From: Deltaproteobacteria bacterium
Lineage (GTDB): Bacteria > Desulfobacterota > Desulfuromonadia > Geobacterales > Pseudopelobacteraceae
Assembly (NCBI GenBank): GCA_021780495.1
Contig: JAJXYO010000064.1
Span: 23,867 to 87,866, forward strand
Direction: 5' to 3'
DNA: 64,000 nt
The notes under the pieces are model-generated. The model ran no database searches, was not told the origin of the DNA, and worked only from the letters and a program-made list of their open reading frames with translations. Numbering within the stretch: the first letter of the stretch is position 1; every line of letters begins with the position of its first letter. Shown piece by piece: positions 23,332-32,279 of this stretch. The translations under genes were made by a program, and so were the position numbers.

Positions 23332-24708
23332 CTACACAACCGTCTCTGCCAATGGGAGGGTCACGGTAAAACGTGCCCCGGCATCTGTATTGGCCGCCTT
23401 GATAGAGCCATTATGATTCAGCAGAATGCGATTGACGATCGCCAGGCCAAGTCCGGTGCCATGACGTTTGGTGGTGAAAAACGGATTAAATATCTGCGGC
23501 AGCATGTCGGCCGGTATCCCGCCGCCCGAGTCGGAAATGCTGATACATGCAGCCGTTCTCCCGGCTGATGCGTACTCTATGTGAACATCGATACAACCGC
23601 CGCTTGGCATGGCTTCACAGGCATTCAGTATCAGGTTGAGGAAGACCTGTTTGAGTTGGTGGGCATCGCCGGTCAGCGGCCAGTGACCATCGGCGAGGTT
23701 TGCCGAGAGGCTGATGTTATGGTCTTCCAGGGTCGTGCTGCAACTGTTGAAACAGTCCTGCAGGATCTCGCCAAGCTCACAGGCGCTATAGCAGATGGTT
23801 GGCTTGCGGGAAAAGGCCAGAATGTCGGCCAGCATTTTTTCAAGGCGGCTGACCTCATTGACAATGGTGTCGGCATACCCGTGTTCCCGGGAGTCAGCGG
23901 GCAGGCCTTTCAAAAGTCGCCCCGCAAATCCGCCAATGGTGATGAGAGGGTTTTTCAGCTCGTGGGCCACGTTTGCCGCCATTTCGCCGATAGCAGCCAG
24001 GCGTTGACCATGTACCAGGCGTTCGCGGGCATCCCGCAGGTTGGCGTGGGCATTCTCAATGCGGTTGTAGAGCATGGAGTTTTCTATCGCCATGCCGGCC
24101 TGGTGTGCAAAGAGCTGCAAAAAATGAAGGTCGTCACGGCTGATCGGCCGGTCGGTTTGCGGGTTGTCTACAACGATGATGCCGAGTGTCTTTTCCCTGG
24201 CCAGCAGGGGTACCGCAGCAAACGAAACCGCCCCAAGGTGTTTGATAAAACTGCAGGTGCTGCATTCATGACAGCCCGCATCTTCTATAAGGCACAGCTT
24301 CTGCTGGATAACGACGTTCTTGATGACCGGGCATTCATTATCGATGTCTATACGGGTAGATCGGACGCGGCCACAGAATTCGGTTGCACGCTGGTGGGCG
24401 ATCACCTCTGCGCTGATATCCCAACGGCTGCTGAGAGCATCGTCGCCGCCGATTATCGAGAGACCTTGCGCGGATTCCCGCTGCACACCGAGCATCCCCT
24501 GGAGTACGCCCGATTTTTCATTGCGCAGAAACAGCATGGCCCGTCCGAAGAGCATGGAATGACCGGAGGTGAGTGCGGTGAGGATGAGGTGCGTCAATTT
24601 GTTGATGTGGATGGTTGACAGCAGAGTATTACTGAACTGGTAGAGCAGCTTCAGTTCAGTGAGTTGATTACTGGTTGCGCTTGATTGGGAGGGACTGCGG
24701 TCAGTCAT
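23332..24708 (-). CDS. GAF-domain sensor histidine kinase
   Basis: This is a 458-residue cytosolic kinase without membrane segments. A GAF domain at about 30-200 includes a cysteine cluster (CLIEDAGCHECSTCSF) that might bind metal or sense redox. The phospho-acceptor motif VAHELKNPL follows, then HATPase motifs NLILNACEAM, DSGGGIP and GTGLGLAI. It transfers phosphate from His to a response regulator; none is encoded next to it. ATGs at 24714 and 24708 are both possible; the latter has better spacing from GCAGG. Confidence 0.88.
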   Translation of the reverse strand: MTDRSPSQSSATSNQLTELKLLYQFSNTLLSTIHINKLTHLILTALTSGHSMLFGRAMLFLRNEKSGVLQGMLGVQRESAQGLSIIGGDDALSSRWDISAEVIAHQRATEFCGRVRSTRIDIDNECPVIKNVVIQQKLCLIEDAGCHECSTCSFIKHLGAVSFAAVPLLAREKTLGIIVVDNPQTDRPISRDDLHFLQLFAHQAGMAIENSMLYNRIENAHANLRDARERLVHGQRLAAIGEMAANVAHELKNPLITIGGFAGRLLKGLPADSREHGYADTIVNEVSRLEKMLADILAFSRKPTICYSACELGEILQDCFNSCSTTLEDHNISLSANLADGHWPLTGDAHQLKQVFLNLILNACEAMPSGGCIDVHIEYASAGRTAACISISDSGGGIPADMLPQIFNPFFTTKRHGTGLGLAIVNRILLNHNGSIKAANTDAGARFTVTLPLAETVV

Positions 24709-24747
24709 TGACATGCACCTGCAACAAGTAGTATGTGCTGTGTGAAA

Positions 24748-25104
24748 TCAGGGGTGCCGTTCTTTCTGCTCCTCTTCCATCTTACAGTTGATGCAGAGCG
24801 TGGTGACCGGACGCACCTTGAGGCGCGCTTCACTGATCTCATCACCGCATTCCTCGCAGATGCCGAAATCTCCATTGTCGATACGGTCGAGGGCATCTTT
24901 GATCTTGTTGATCAGCTTGCGTTCGCGGTCGCGGATGCGCAGTTCAAAGTTGCGGTCGGATTCCTGGGTCGCACGGTCAGTCGGGTCGGGAAAGTTGGAT
25001 GAATCGGAGGTCATCTCCGTGACGGTCTTGCCGGCATCGCTGAGAAGTGTTCTCATTTCTTCAGCCAGGACGCCCCTGAAATAGTCGAGTTTTTCAGCTT
25101 CCAT
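24748..25104 (-). CDS. dksA: DksA/TraR-family zinc-finger regulator
   Basis: This 118-residue protein has an N-terminal coiled coil, the DPTDRATQESDR segment with acidic tip residues, and a C4 zinc finger (CEECGDEI...TLCINC). DksA binds the RNA polymerase secondary channel and works with ppGpp in stringent control. The position next to a kinase and radA does not add a function. Geobacter-type genomes carry several DksA-like paralogues, so the symbol is used in the family sense. Confidence 0.88.
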   Translation of the reverse strand: MEAEKLDYFRGVLAEEMRTLLSDAGKTVTEMTSDSSNFPDPTDRATQESDRNFELRIRDRERKLINKIKDALDRIDNGDFGICEECGDEISEARLKVRPVTTLCINCKMEEEQKERHP

Positions 25105-25185
25105 TGCCTACTCCTGAGTTCATTTAAATGTACAGATTTTAAAGGTTATGATGCGGCAAGTCCAGCAAAAAATCCAGTTCCGCCA

Positions 25186-26538
25186 TCAATGTTCGAAGAG
25201 CAGCTGCATGGCATCCTGAACAGAGGCCACGCCTTTGACCTTAATGGCGCCCTTTTTAAGGCGCTTTATGCTGCCGGATGGGATGATGCAGGTACCGAAC
25301 CCCAATTTTTCGGCCTCGGCGATGCGCAACTCCGGCTGGGTAACGGCCCGCACCTCACCTGCCAGGCCGACCTCGCCCAAGACGACGGTTTGCGGGTCAA
25401 TGGCTTTATCCAGATGACTGGAAGCCACCGCCATGATCATGGCCAGGTCAGCCGCCGGTTCGTTGAGGCGCACCCCGCCGGCGGCGTTCAGGAAGATGTC
25501 GTGGCCCGCCAGATGCAGCCCGACCTTCTTTTCCAGGACCGCCACCAGCAATGCCAGACGGTTATGGTCCACCCCGATGGTCGTACGGCGCGGGACGCCG
25601 TAGGATGAAGAGGTGACCAGGGCCTGCAGTTCCACCAACAGAGGACGGCTCCCCTCCAGGGAGGTCGTAACCACCGAGCCGGAGACCCCCAGGGGACGCT
25701 CGGACAGAAACAGTTCCGACGGGTTGGCGACACCGCACAACCCCTCCTGTTTCATCTCGAAGACGCCGATTTCGTTGGTAGAGCCGAAACGGTTCTTTAC
25801 CGCTCGCAGGATACGGAAAGGGTGGCTGCCATCGCCTTCAAAATAGAGCACCGTGTCAACCATATGTTCGAGGACCCTCGGGCCGGCAATGGAACCGTCC
25901 TTGGTAACATGCCCGACAATAAAGATCGGGATGTTGCTCCCCTTGGCCAGCAGCATCAATTTGCCAGCCGACTCGCGTACCTGGCTGACGCTGCCGGGGG
26001 CGGACTCCAAGGCCGAGGTCCAGACCGTCTGGATAGAATCAACAACCATGACGCCCGGTTTCAACGAGCTGGCATGCGCCAGGATCGCTTCCAGCGAATT
26101 CTCCGCCAGCACCAGCAATCCTTTGTGCGAAACCCCCAGGCGCTCGCCACGCAGACGGGTCTGGGAGGCCGACTCCTCACCGGACACATACAGCACCGGC
26201 CCGACACTGCCGGCCAGATTGAGCATGGCCTGCAGCAACAGGGTCGATTTGCCGATGCCCGGGTCGCCGCCGATCAGGACCAGCGAGCCGGGTACGATGC
26301 CGCCACCCAAAACGCGGTCCAGTTCACCAATACCGCTGACAACCCTGGTTTCAGACTGGGCCGGCACATCGCAGATCGGGATCGGCCGGGTGTGCCCGCC
26401 AATCTGTGCACCATGTACCGGTTTGACGGCTGCTTCCTCCGCCATGCTGTTCCAGGAACCGCAATCCGGGCATTTGCCCAGCCACTTCGGCGATTGACTG
26501 CCACATTTCTGGCAGGCAAAGATGGTTTTTTGTTTCAC
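25186..26538 (-). CDS. radA: DNA repair protein RadA
   Basis: This 450-residue protein is complete. The N-terminal C4 zinc finger is CQKCG...CPDCGSW. Walker A is GGDPGIGKSTL, the RadA-specific motif is VKNRFGSTNEIGVF, and the C-terminus is a Lon-protease-like domain (GVRLNEPAADLAMIMAVASS). RadA drives branch migration during recombination. The ATG at 26538 follows AGGGAGCAATC. It stands alone; the next gene is divergent. Confidence 0.96.
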   Translation of the reverse strand: MKQKTIFACQKCGSQSPKWLGKCPDCGSWNSMAEEAAVKPVHGAQIGGHTRPIPICDVPAQSETRVVSGIGELDRVLGGGIVPGSLVLIGGDPGIGKSTLLLQAMLNLAGSVGPVLYVSGEESASQTRLRGERLGVSHKGLLVLAENSLEAILAHASSLKPGVMVVDSIQTVWTSALESAPGSVSQVRESAGKLMLLAKGSNIPIFIVGHVTKDGSIAGPRVLEHMVDTVLYFEGDGSHPFRILRAVKNRFGSTNEIGVFEMKQEGLCGVANPSELFLSERPLGVSGSVVTTSLEGSRPLLVELQALVTSSSYGVPRRTTIGVDHNRLALLVAVLEKKVGLHLAGHDIFLNAAGGVRLNEPAADLAMIMAVASSHLDKAIDPQTVVLGEVGLAGEVRAVTQPELRIAEAEKLGFGTCIIPSGSIKRLKKGAIKVKGVASVQDAMQLLFEH

Positions 26539-26625
26539 GATTGCTCCCTGCGGAAATCGATGGACGGATATGAAACCGGCGCCATAAAACGGGCAGGGTA
26601 GGCCTGCTGCTGACCGGCTAATGGT

Positions 26626-26653
26626 TTGACAAAGACTATTTTCGGTATATTAT
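26626..26653 (+). promoter_or_regulatory. Sigma70-type promoter of the HEAT/HD-GYP operon
   Basis: TTGACA at 26626-26631 and TATTAT at 26648-26653 are 16 bases apart, in an AT-rich stretch that contrasts with its surroundings. The first gene starts 34 bases after the -10 box. Confidence 0.65.
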
Positions 26654-26687
26654 TACACTTTGCACTCTGATTGTACAAGGAATGACA

Positions 26688-28298
26688 ATGGATTTCTATC
26701 GTCCACCTGCACTCCAGGCGGCCCTGGATGCCTTGGGCAGTGTCAACAGGGCACTACGGGCGTGGAAGTTCTATCCCCTGGGGCACCCAAGCCGCAAGAG
26801 CAGCATCAAGCAGGCCCATGCCGCCATGCTGTCGCTGCTGGACGGCAACAACCTTTCCCTGAACAGCGGCCGGACAGATTTCAGCTTCCCCGATGGCGAA
26901 TCCCTCAAAGACAGCACGCGCATGTCCTCCCGCTTGTCATACGAACTCTTTATCCGGCGTGTCCAGAAGGTTACCTTCCTGCATGACCTGCACCTGGAGG
27001 ACCTGCTTGACTTCCTGAGACTCCTTACGATCCCACCCGAGGCTGTCCAGAAGGCGGGAGGCATGGACAAGCTGATGGTAGAGCATGGTATCCGCACGAT
27101 CTGGGTCAATGAATTTGATCTCTCCATCATCTCCAGCAAGCGGCGGGAGGTGGAGTTCACGGGGAAAGCTCCCCAGGGGTTGGACGAGATCGAAAACGGA
27201 TCCGCTCCGGAAGAAAGCGTCACGTCCGTTCAGCCGGTAGAATTCGTGGAGACACGCAGTCCCGTTGATCGGTTGCATCTGCTGCTCGGTAGATTGACCA
27301 TTACCCTGGATGACGACCTGTATCTGACGTTTGTCCGCCAGGCCATCGCCTGTTGCGATGCTCACGAAATACGGCAGGAACTGGCAGCCATCTTCCCATT
27401 GATCGAGTTATTGACGGAACATGCCAACGACCCCGCCCGCGGGGATAATCTGCGCGAATGCGCCCGGTTCGGGCTGGAGCAACTTGCCCTGGGGGAGGGG
27501 TTTCTTGCGTTTATGCTTGATCGCATAGAGCAGGACAACTCTCTTTCGCAAGAGGCTGCACTGGCCATTCTGACCGCCGCCGGACCAATGGCGGTCGGCA
27601 TGACGGTAGAGAAGATGGGGACAACCGATAACCTGGCGGTGCGCAAGACTCTCAGCACACTCCTGGTGGGCTTAGGGACGTCTGCTGTTTCCCATATACT
27701 GAAGATGATGGGCGATTCGCGCTGGTATATTGTCCGCAACCTGGCGGCCATCCTCGGCGACATCGGCGCCCGCGATGCAGTACCTGAACTGCAGAAATGC
27801 CTGCTGCATGCCGACGTCCGTGTGTGCAAGGAAGCCATTCGCAGTCTGGCGAAAATTGGCGGAAGGGAAGCGGAGACCGCTATTATCGAGGTCTTGCGAC
27901 GTAACGACCCTGCGGTTTTCCCACAGGTGATCGCATCGCTGGGCGGCATGAAGAGCAGGAGAGCCCTGGTGGAGTTGATGTCTATTGTGTGCCGCTTTGA
28001 TCCGTTTCTTAAAAGCCTGCCGCTCAAGATCGAAGCGCTGGCTGCCATTGCCCTGATCGGCGACCGGCAGGTAGTGCCGTTTCTGGCGAAGATTCTCGCC
28101 AGCCGCCATATGCTTGTGCCCGGGCGCTGGAAGCAGTTTAAGATTGCCATTGTCAACTGCCTGGCGCGGCTCGGCGATACCCGCGCCCTGCCGGCCCTTA
28201 TGAAAAAGGCCGCGCGTCCGGGAGAGCTGGGCCGGGCCTGCGCAGAGGCGGTTGAGACCATAGAGCGTACGGGGGGAGAGCAACATGGAGTCGCTTGA
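26688..28298 (+). CDS. HEAT-repeat protein with conserved N-terminal helical domain
   Basis: This 536-residue protein has no catalytic motif. The N-terminal 150 residues are helical and contain WKFYPLGHPSRKSSI, which resembles FYPASHPAIRQ near the start of the next gene. The C-terminal 300 residues are HEAT-like repeats (NLAAILGDIGARDAVPELQKCL, AIRSLAKIGGREAETAII). HEAT solenoids are protein-binding scaffolds. The stop overlaps the HD-GYP gene by 14 bases, so the pair is probably translated together and may form one signalling complex. AAGGA favours the ATG at 26688 over 26682. Confidence 0.75.
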   Translation: MDFYRPPALQAALDALGSVNRALRAWKFYPLGHPSRKSSIKQAHAAMLSLLDGNNLSLNSGRTDFSFPDGESLKDSTRMSSRLSYELFIRRVQKVTFLHDLHLEDLLDFLRLLTIPPEAVQKAGGMDKLMVEHGIRTIWVNEFDLSIISSKRREVEFTGKAPQGLDEIENGSAPEESVTSVQPVEFVETRSPVDRLHLLLGRLTITLDDDLYLTFVRQAIACCDAHEIRQELAAIFPLIELLTEHANDPARGDNLRECARFGLEQLALGEGFLAFMLDRIEQDNSLSQEAALAILTAAGPMAVGMTVEKMGTTDNLAVRKTLSTLLVGLGTSAVSHILKMMGDSRWYIVRNLAAILGDIGARDAVPELQKCLLHADVRVCKEAIRSLAKIGGREAETAIIEVLRRNDPAVFPQVIASLGGMKSRRALVELMSIVCRFDPFLKSLPLKIEALAAIALIGDRQVVPFLAKILASRHMLVPGRWKQFKIAIVNCLARLGDTRALPALMKKAARPGELGRACAEAVETIERTGGEQHGVA

Positions 28299-29682
28299 CA
28301 ATCAGGGTGCGCTGAGGATGATCACACTCTTTTCCGGTGCGGTCAAAGGCATGGCATTTTATCCCGCCTCGCATCCCGCCATTCGCCAACCATTGCTGGA
28401 GCTGGACAAGGTCCTCGGCTCCGCGCTCGGCCGGGCAGCTGAGGTCTCCTGGGGCATCATCGATGGCGTCATGTTTTTCGAAGAACACCTCTTCATAACC
28501 CCATCCACCGCAATTGCAGACCTTTCAAACCGCATGCTTGAGAAGGATATCGGCCGGGTCATCATGTCGGCCGGCTTGACCTTTGACGAACTGGAGCGCT
28601 TTGTGAGGCTGTTTTCGGCCAAGGGCAGCGGCTTCGAACTGCTCGGCGCCCAGATCATGCAGGAAGGCATTACCCATATCCGCCTGGTGCGGCAGGGTGA
28701 GGAAACCTTTGAGAATCAGCCGGATGAAGACCCTTATGACAGCGATGACAATGGTGACAGCCTGGCCACATACGGCCAGGCGCTCAAAGCAATCCAGAGC
28801 ATCTGCCGGGACATCGAACGTGGCCGTATCCCTCATAGTGCCCCGGTTATCCGGGTCGTCGACCGCATGGTCGGCATTACCATGCAGGACCCCTCTACGC
28901 TGCTTGGCTTGACGATGATCAAGGACTACGACAACTATACCTTTAATCACTGTGTCAACGTGGGGGTGCTTGCCATGGCATTGGGCGCCTCGCTCGGCAT
29001 GGACACCATGTCCGTAAAATCCCTGGGCATTGCCGGCCAGTTGCATGACATCGGCAAGACCATGATACCCAAACTGATTCTCAATAAGCCCGGCAAGCTT
29101 TCCAGTGCCGAATTTGACGAGATGAAGCGACACCCGGAACTGGGCGCCAAGATCATCCGCGAGATGAAGGGCCTTGACCCTCATATCGCCCAGATCGTGC
29201 TTGGTCATCACCTGCACTTCAACCGCAGCGGCTACCCGGAATGGGCCCAGAAACTGCCCTTCAACCAGATGATCGACATCGTTGCCATAGCTGATACCTA
29301 CGACGCCATAACCACACTGCGGGTCTACCAGCATCCGGTCAACCCCCGTGCGGCTCTGACCGAAATGCAGAAAATCGTGGGCACATATCTGGATGGCGCC
29401 CTGGTGGCGGCCTTTGTTGAGATGATGGGGAAATATCCGGTGGGAACCCTGGTTCGGCTGGATACCAACGAGGTAGCGGTTGTCTACCGCCCCAATCCAC
29501 TTGATGAAGAAGCGCCGACGGTCAGGATTCTGATCGAGGGCGACGGCACACGCCTCAGTGTCCCCATTGAGCGGTCACTGGCTGAACAAAATGGGGTGCG
29601 CTATGCCAATGTCGTGGCTGTTGTGGATCCGCATCTGAAAAATATCAATGTCGGCAAGTTTGTTGTCAGCGGAAACTACTAG
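28285..29682 (+). CDS. HD-GYP domain protein (putative cyclic-di-GMP phosphodiesterase)
   Basis: This 465-residue protein has an N-terminal helical region with FYPASHPAIRQPLLEL and an HD-GYP-type domain from about residue 195. HD is in LHDIGKTMIPKLILNKPGKLS, followed by RHPELGAKI and the HH of LGHHLHFNRSGYPE. The GYP signature reads SGYPE, so it is close to canonical. Such enzymes hydrolyse c-di-GMP. The C-terminus is a small beta-rich tail (GTLVRLDTNEVAVV) found in many HD-GYP proteins. It overlaps the HEAT gene upstream and, convergently, the next HEAT gene by four bases. Confidence 0.88.
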   Translation: MESLDNQGALRMITLFSGAVKGMAFYPASHPAIRQPLLELDKVLGSALGRAAEVSWGIIDGVMFFEEHLFITPSTAIADLSNRMLEKDIGRVIMSAGLTFDELERFVRLFSAKGSGFELLGAQIMQEGITHIRLVRQGEETFENQPDEDPYDSDDNGDSLATYGQALKAIQSICRDIERGRIPHSAPVIRVVDRMVGITMQDPSTLLGLTMIKDYDNYTFNHCVNVGVLAMALGASLGMDTMSVKSLGIAGQLHDIGKTMIPKLILNKPGKLSSAEFDEMKRHPELGAKIIREMKGLDPHIAQIVLGHHLHFNRSGYPEWAQKLPFNQMIDIVAIADTYDAITTLRVYQHPVNPRAALTEMQKIVGTYLDGALVAAFVEMMGKYPVGTLVRLDTNEVAVVYRPNPLDEEAPTVRILIEGDGTRLSVPIERSLAEQNGVRYANVVAVVDPHLKNINVGKFVVSGNY

Positions 29683-30257
29683 AATGGGAACCGGCTCAAG
29701 GCAATGGCAGCGGCCTTGCGGGTCGATGCGTGCGGTGAGACCAGCAGGGTAATGACGGTATCTGTCGAGGCGCTGTCTCCCAGCCGGGCCAGAGCAAGTG
29801 CTGCTTCTGCTTCCTGCTCGCCATCAGATGCCTTCAGAAACGGTCGCAGGCGGTCATAGAGCACTGCCGAAGCCGGGAAATTGCTCAAAGCGGCAATAGC
29901 TCCGGTCCGGACCGCAATATTCTGGTCATCGAGACGTTCCAGTAACACAGGCAACGCGGATGGCTCGGCCAAACACCCCAGCATCTCCACGGCAGCGGCC
30001 CGGATATCAGCTTCGGGTCGTCCGGCACAGTAGATCAGGGGCGCAACAACCTTTTCGCCGCCGATCTCTCCCAGAGCATGAATCGCCCCAATCCGGGTAC
30101 CCGTGTCACCCGTTTTGAGTGCGTGCAAAATCTCGTTGATATCGCAAGAAACCTCAAGATGCTCGATGGACCGTGCAGCGGCAGCGCGCACATCCGGGTC
30201 GGCATCCTTTAACAGCGGTATCAGCACATCGATTCTTTGGCGGATAACGTCATTCAT
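29679..30257 (-). CDS. Small HEAT-repeat protein
   Basis: This 192-residue protein consists of about six HEAT-like repeats with the pattern PDVRAAAARSIEHL, GTRIGAIHALGEIGGEKV, ADIRAAAVEMLGCLAEPSALP and NIAVRTGAIAALSNF. That pattern is typical of phycocyanobilin-lyase-like or EZ-type HEAT proteins, but no lyase context is present, and it most likely binds a protein partner. The ATG at 30257 is chosen because the longer reading adds non-conserved residues. It converges on the HD-GYP gene, overlapping it by four bases. Confidence 0.78.
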   Translation of the reverse strand: MNDVIRQRIDVLIPLLKDADPDVRAAAARSIEHLEVSCDINEILHALKTGDTGTRIGAIHALGEIGGEKVVAPLIYCAGRPEADIRAAAVEMLGCLAEPSALPVLLERLDDQNIAVRTGAIAALSNFPASAVLYDRLRPFLKASDGEQEAEAALALARLGDSASTDTVITLLVSPHASTRKAAAIALSRFPF

Positions 30258-30426
30258 AATATACACTTTGTAGCAGATTGACGATTTCCAGACAACCCTC
30301 TTTATTTGTGGCTTGTATAGCGATTTACGGTTTGCTATAGTAGAGGACAAAACTGGTCATGAATCACACTCGCGACAGTGTCGTCGTGGACCAAGCATAC
30401 AAACGACGAAAAGGAGACCACTTACA

Positions 30427-31620
30427 ATGATGGGACCAATTGAAATAAAGCCGGGACTGCACTGGATCGGATCTGAAGACCCGGACTTGCGTGTTTTTGA
30501 CGATCTCTTCCCCACGGAACACGGCACGTCCTATAACGCCTATCTGCTCAAGGGGAGCAAGAAGACCGCCATTATCGATACCGTTGACCACAAGAATGTG
30601 GACGAATATATGGATAAGGTACGCTCTCTGGTTGACCCGGCAACGATCGACTACATCATTGTCAACCATACCGAGCATGATCATTCCGGATCATTGGCCT
30701 ATCTTCTGGAACTGGCGCCACAGGCTGTTGTGTATTGTACCACTGCGGCCAAGAACTTTCTCGGTCACATTGTGCACACGCCGATCACCATCCAAACGGT
30801 CAAGGATGGCGATACACTGGACCTGGGGGGCCGCACCCTGCGCTTCATTACAGCTCCCTTCCTGCACTGGCCCGACACGATGTTTACCCGCCTGGAGGAG
30901 GAAAACATCCTCTTTTCCTGCGACGCCTTTGCCGCCCACTACTGGAAGGTCGGGCATATTTTCAACGACGAATGTGAAGACTTCACCTCGGCCCGCCATT
31001 TCTATTTCGACTGTATCTTCCGCCCCTTCAAGGACAAGGTATTGTCGGCGGTTGAAAAGATCCGCCACGACGTGATCGACATGATCTGCCCAAGCCACGG
31101 ACCGATCATCCGCCAGGATCCCTGGAAGGTGATTCAGCAGTTTGAAAACTGGAGCAAGCCGACCTCACAGGGCAAGAAAATCGTCATCCTGTATCTTTCG
31201 CCTCATGGCAGCACCGAAAAGATGGCCCACGCCGTGGCCAATGGCGCCACCCGTGACGGCCTGGAAGTCATCAGTTATCACATCAACAGCCTGACCGCCA
31301 GCGAGTTGCGCAATCTGATGGAAGAGGCCAGTGCCCTTATATTCGGCATTCCGACCTTCAACCGCGACATCGCCAAACCGATGTGGGAGGTATTGGCCTA
31401 CCTCAGTACCGTAAAACTCAAGACCAATCTGGCTGGAATATTCGGCAGTTACGGTTGGAGCGGCGAAGCCTGCAAAATGGCTGAGGAGCGCCTGAAGAGC
31501 CTTGGTTTCAAACTGGTGGGAGATTCGGTCCGCACGACCTTCACACCCAGCGACGAGGTGCTGACACAGTGCGAGACATTGGGCCGGGCGGTTGCCGAAA
31601 CGGTTGCAAACACGAACTGA
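30427..31620 (+). CDS. Flavodiiron protein (NO/O2 reductase, FprA family)
   Basis: This 397-residue protein has an N-terminal beta-lactamase-like diiron domain with HTEHDH at residues 81-86 and further ligands in SCDAFAAHYW and CPSHGPI. A C-terminal flavodoxin domain starts KKIVILYLSPHGSTEKMA. Class A flavodiiron proteins reduce O2 to water or NO to N2O and protect anaerobes. The electron donor, usually rubredoxin, is not adjacent. AAGGAG lies ten bases before the ATG at 30427. A terminator follows directly, so the gene is probably monocistronic. Confidence 0.93.
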   Translation: MMGPIEIKPGLHWIGSEDPDLRVFDDLFPTEHGTSYNAYLLKGSKKTAIIDTVDHKNVDEYMDKVRSLVDPATIDYIIVNHTEHDHSGSLAYLLELAPQAVVYCTTAAKNFLGHIVHTPITIQTVKDGDTLDLGGRTLRFITAPFLHWPDTMFTRLEEENILFSCDAFAAHYWKVGHIFNDECEDFTSARHFYFDCIFRPFKDKVLSAVEKIRHDVIDMICPSHGPIIRQDPWKVIQQFENWSKPTSQGKKIVILYLSPHGSTEKMAHAVANGATRDGLEVISYHINSLTASELRNLMEEASALIFGIPTFNRDIAKPMWEVLAYLSTVKLKTNLAGIFGSYGWSGEACKMAEERLKSLGFKLVGDSVRTTFTPSDEVLTQCETLGRAVAETVANTN

Positions 31621-31647
31621 CACATTGTAATGGGCACCTGATGACAG

Positions 31648-31677
31648 AAAGGGCGGCTGAACAGCCGCCCTTTCCTA
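31648..31677. terminator. Bidirectional terminator between flavodiiron and ubiX genes
   Basis: The stem AAAGGGCGGCTG (31648-31659) and CAGCCGCCCTTT (31662-31673) has a 2-base loop on paper, so the effective loop is larger. It lies between convergent genes and overlaps the ubiX stop region. Both outer arms give short U tracts. Confidence 0.8.
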
Positions 31678-32277
31678 TTCACCCCAGCGCCTGAACAGCT
31701 CATGTTCAAGGCCCAGCTGATCCAATACCTTGCCCACCACAAAATCAACCATCTCTATCACCGCACCCGGTTTGTGATAAAAGGCTGGCATGGCCGGTAT
31801 TATCTGCGCTCCGGCCCGGGAGAGCCTGAGCATGTTCTCCAGATGAATCTCGGACAGCGGTGTTTCACGCGGCACCAGCAACAGCGGCCGGCGCTCCTTG
31901 AGCATGACATCGGCACAGCGTTCGATCAGGTTGCCGGAGATACCGCAGGCAATGCGCGCCAGGGTACCCATACTGCAGGGGGCGATGACCATGGCATCCG
32001 GCGCGGCCGAACCGCTGGCCGCCGGGCAAAAGAGATCATCCGGGTGTACCAGCTCCAGGCCTGACTCCACTTCCAGATGGGCATAGAGACGTTCCGAGGC
32101 CTTTGTCAGATCACCCGACAGGTCAAGCCCGGTTTCTTCACCGCAGACCAGGGTGCCGCTGCAACTGGCCGTGAAGGTCACGTCCACCCCGCTTAAACAG
32201 AGTTGCTCTACCAGCCGCAAACCATAGAGCGCACCGGACGCCCCGGTCAAGGCTACAAAAATCCTTTTTCCCGTCAT
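31675..32277 (-). CDS. ubiX: UbiX-family flavin prenyltransferase
   Basis: This 200-residue flavoprotein begins KRIFVALTGASGALYGLRLVEQL, the FMN-binding start of UbiX/Pad1. It also has VIAPCSMGTLARIACGISGNLIERCADVMLKERRPLLLVPRETPL, which is split by conserved turns. UbiX attaches a dimethylallyl group to FMN to make the cofactor of UbiD decarboxylases, and ubiD is two genes upstream. The ATG at 32277 has GAGG at good spacing; a GTG at 32283 overlaps the ubiA stop and is the alternative. It may serve menaquinone synthesis rather than ubiquinone (see findings). Confidence 0.92.
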   Translation of the reverse strand: MTGKRIFVALTGASGALYGLRLVEQLCLSGVDVTFTASCSGTLVCGEETGLDLSGDLTKASERLYAHLEVESGLELVHPDDLFCPAASGSAAPDAMVIAPCSMGTLARIACGISGNLIERCADVMLKERRPLLLVPRETPLSEIHLENMLRLSRAGAQIIPAMPAFYHKPGAVIEMVDFVVGKVLDQLGLEHELFRRWGE

Positions 32278-32279
32278 AG

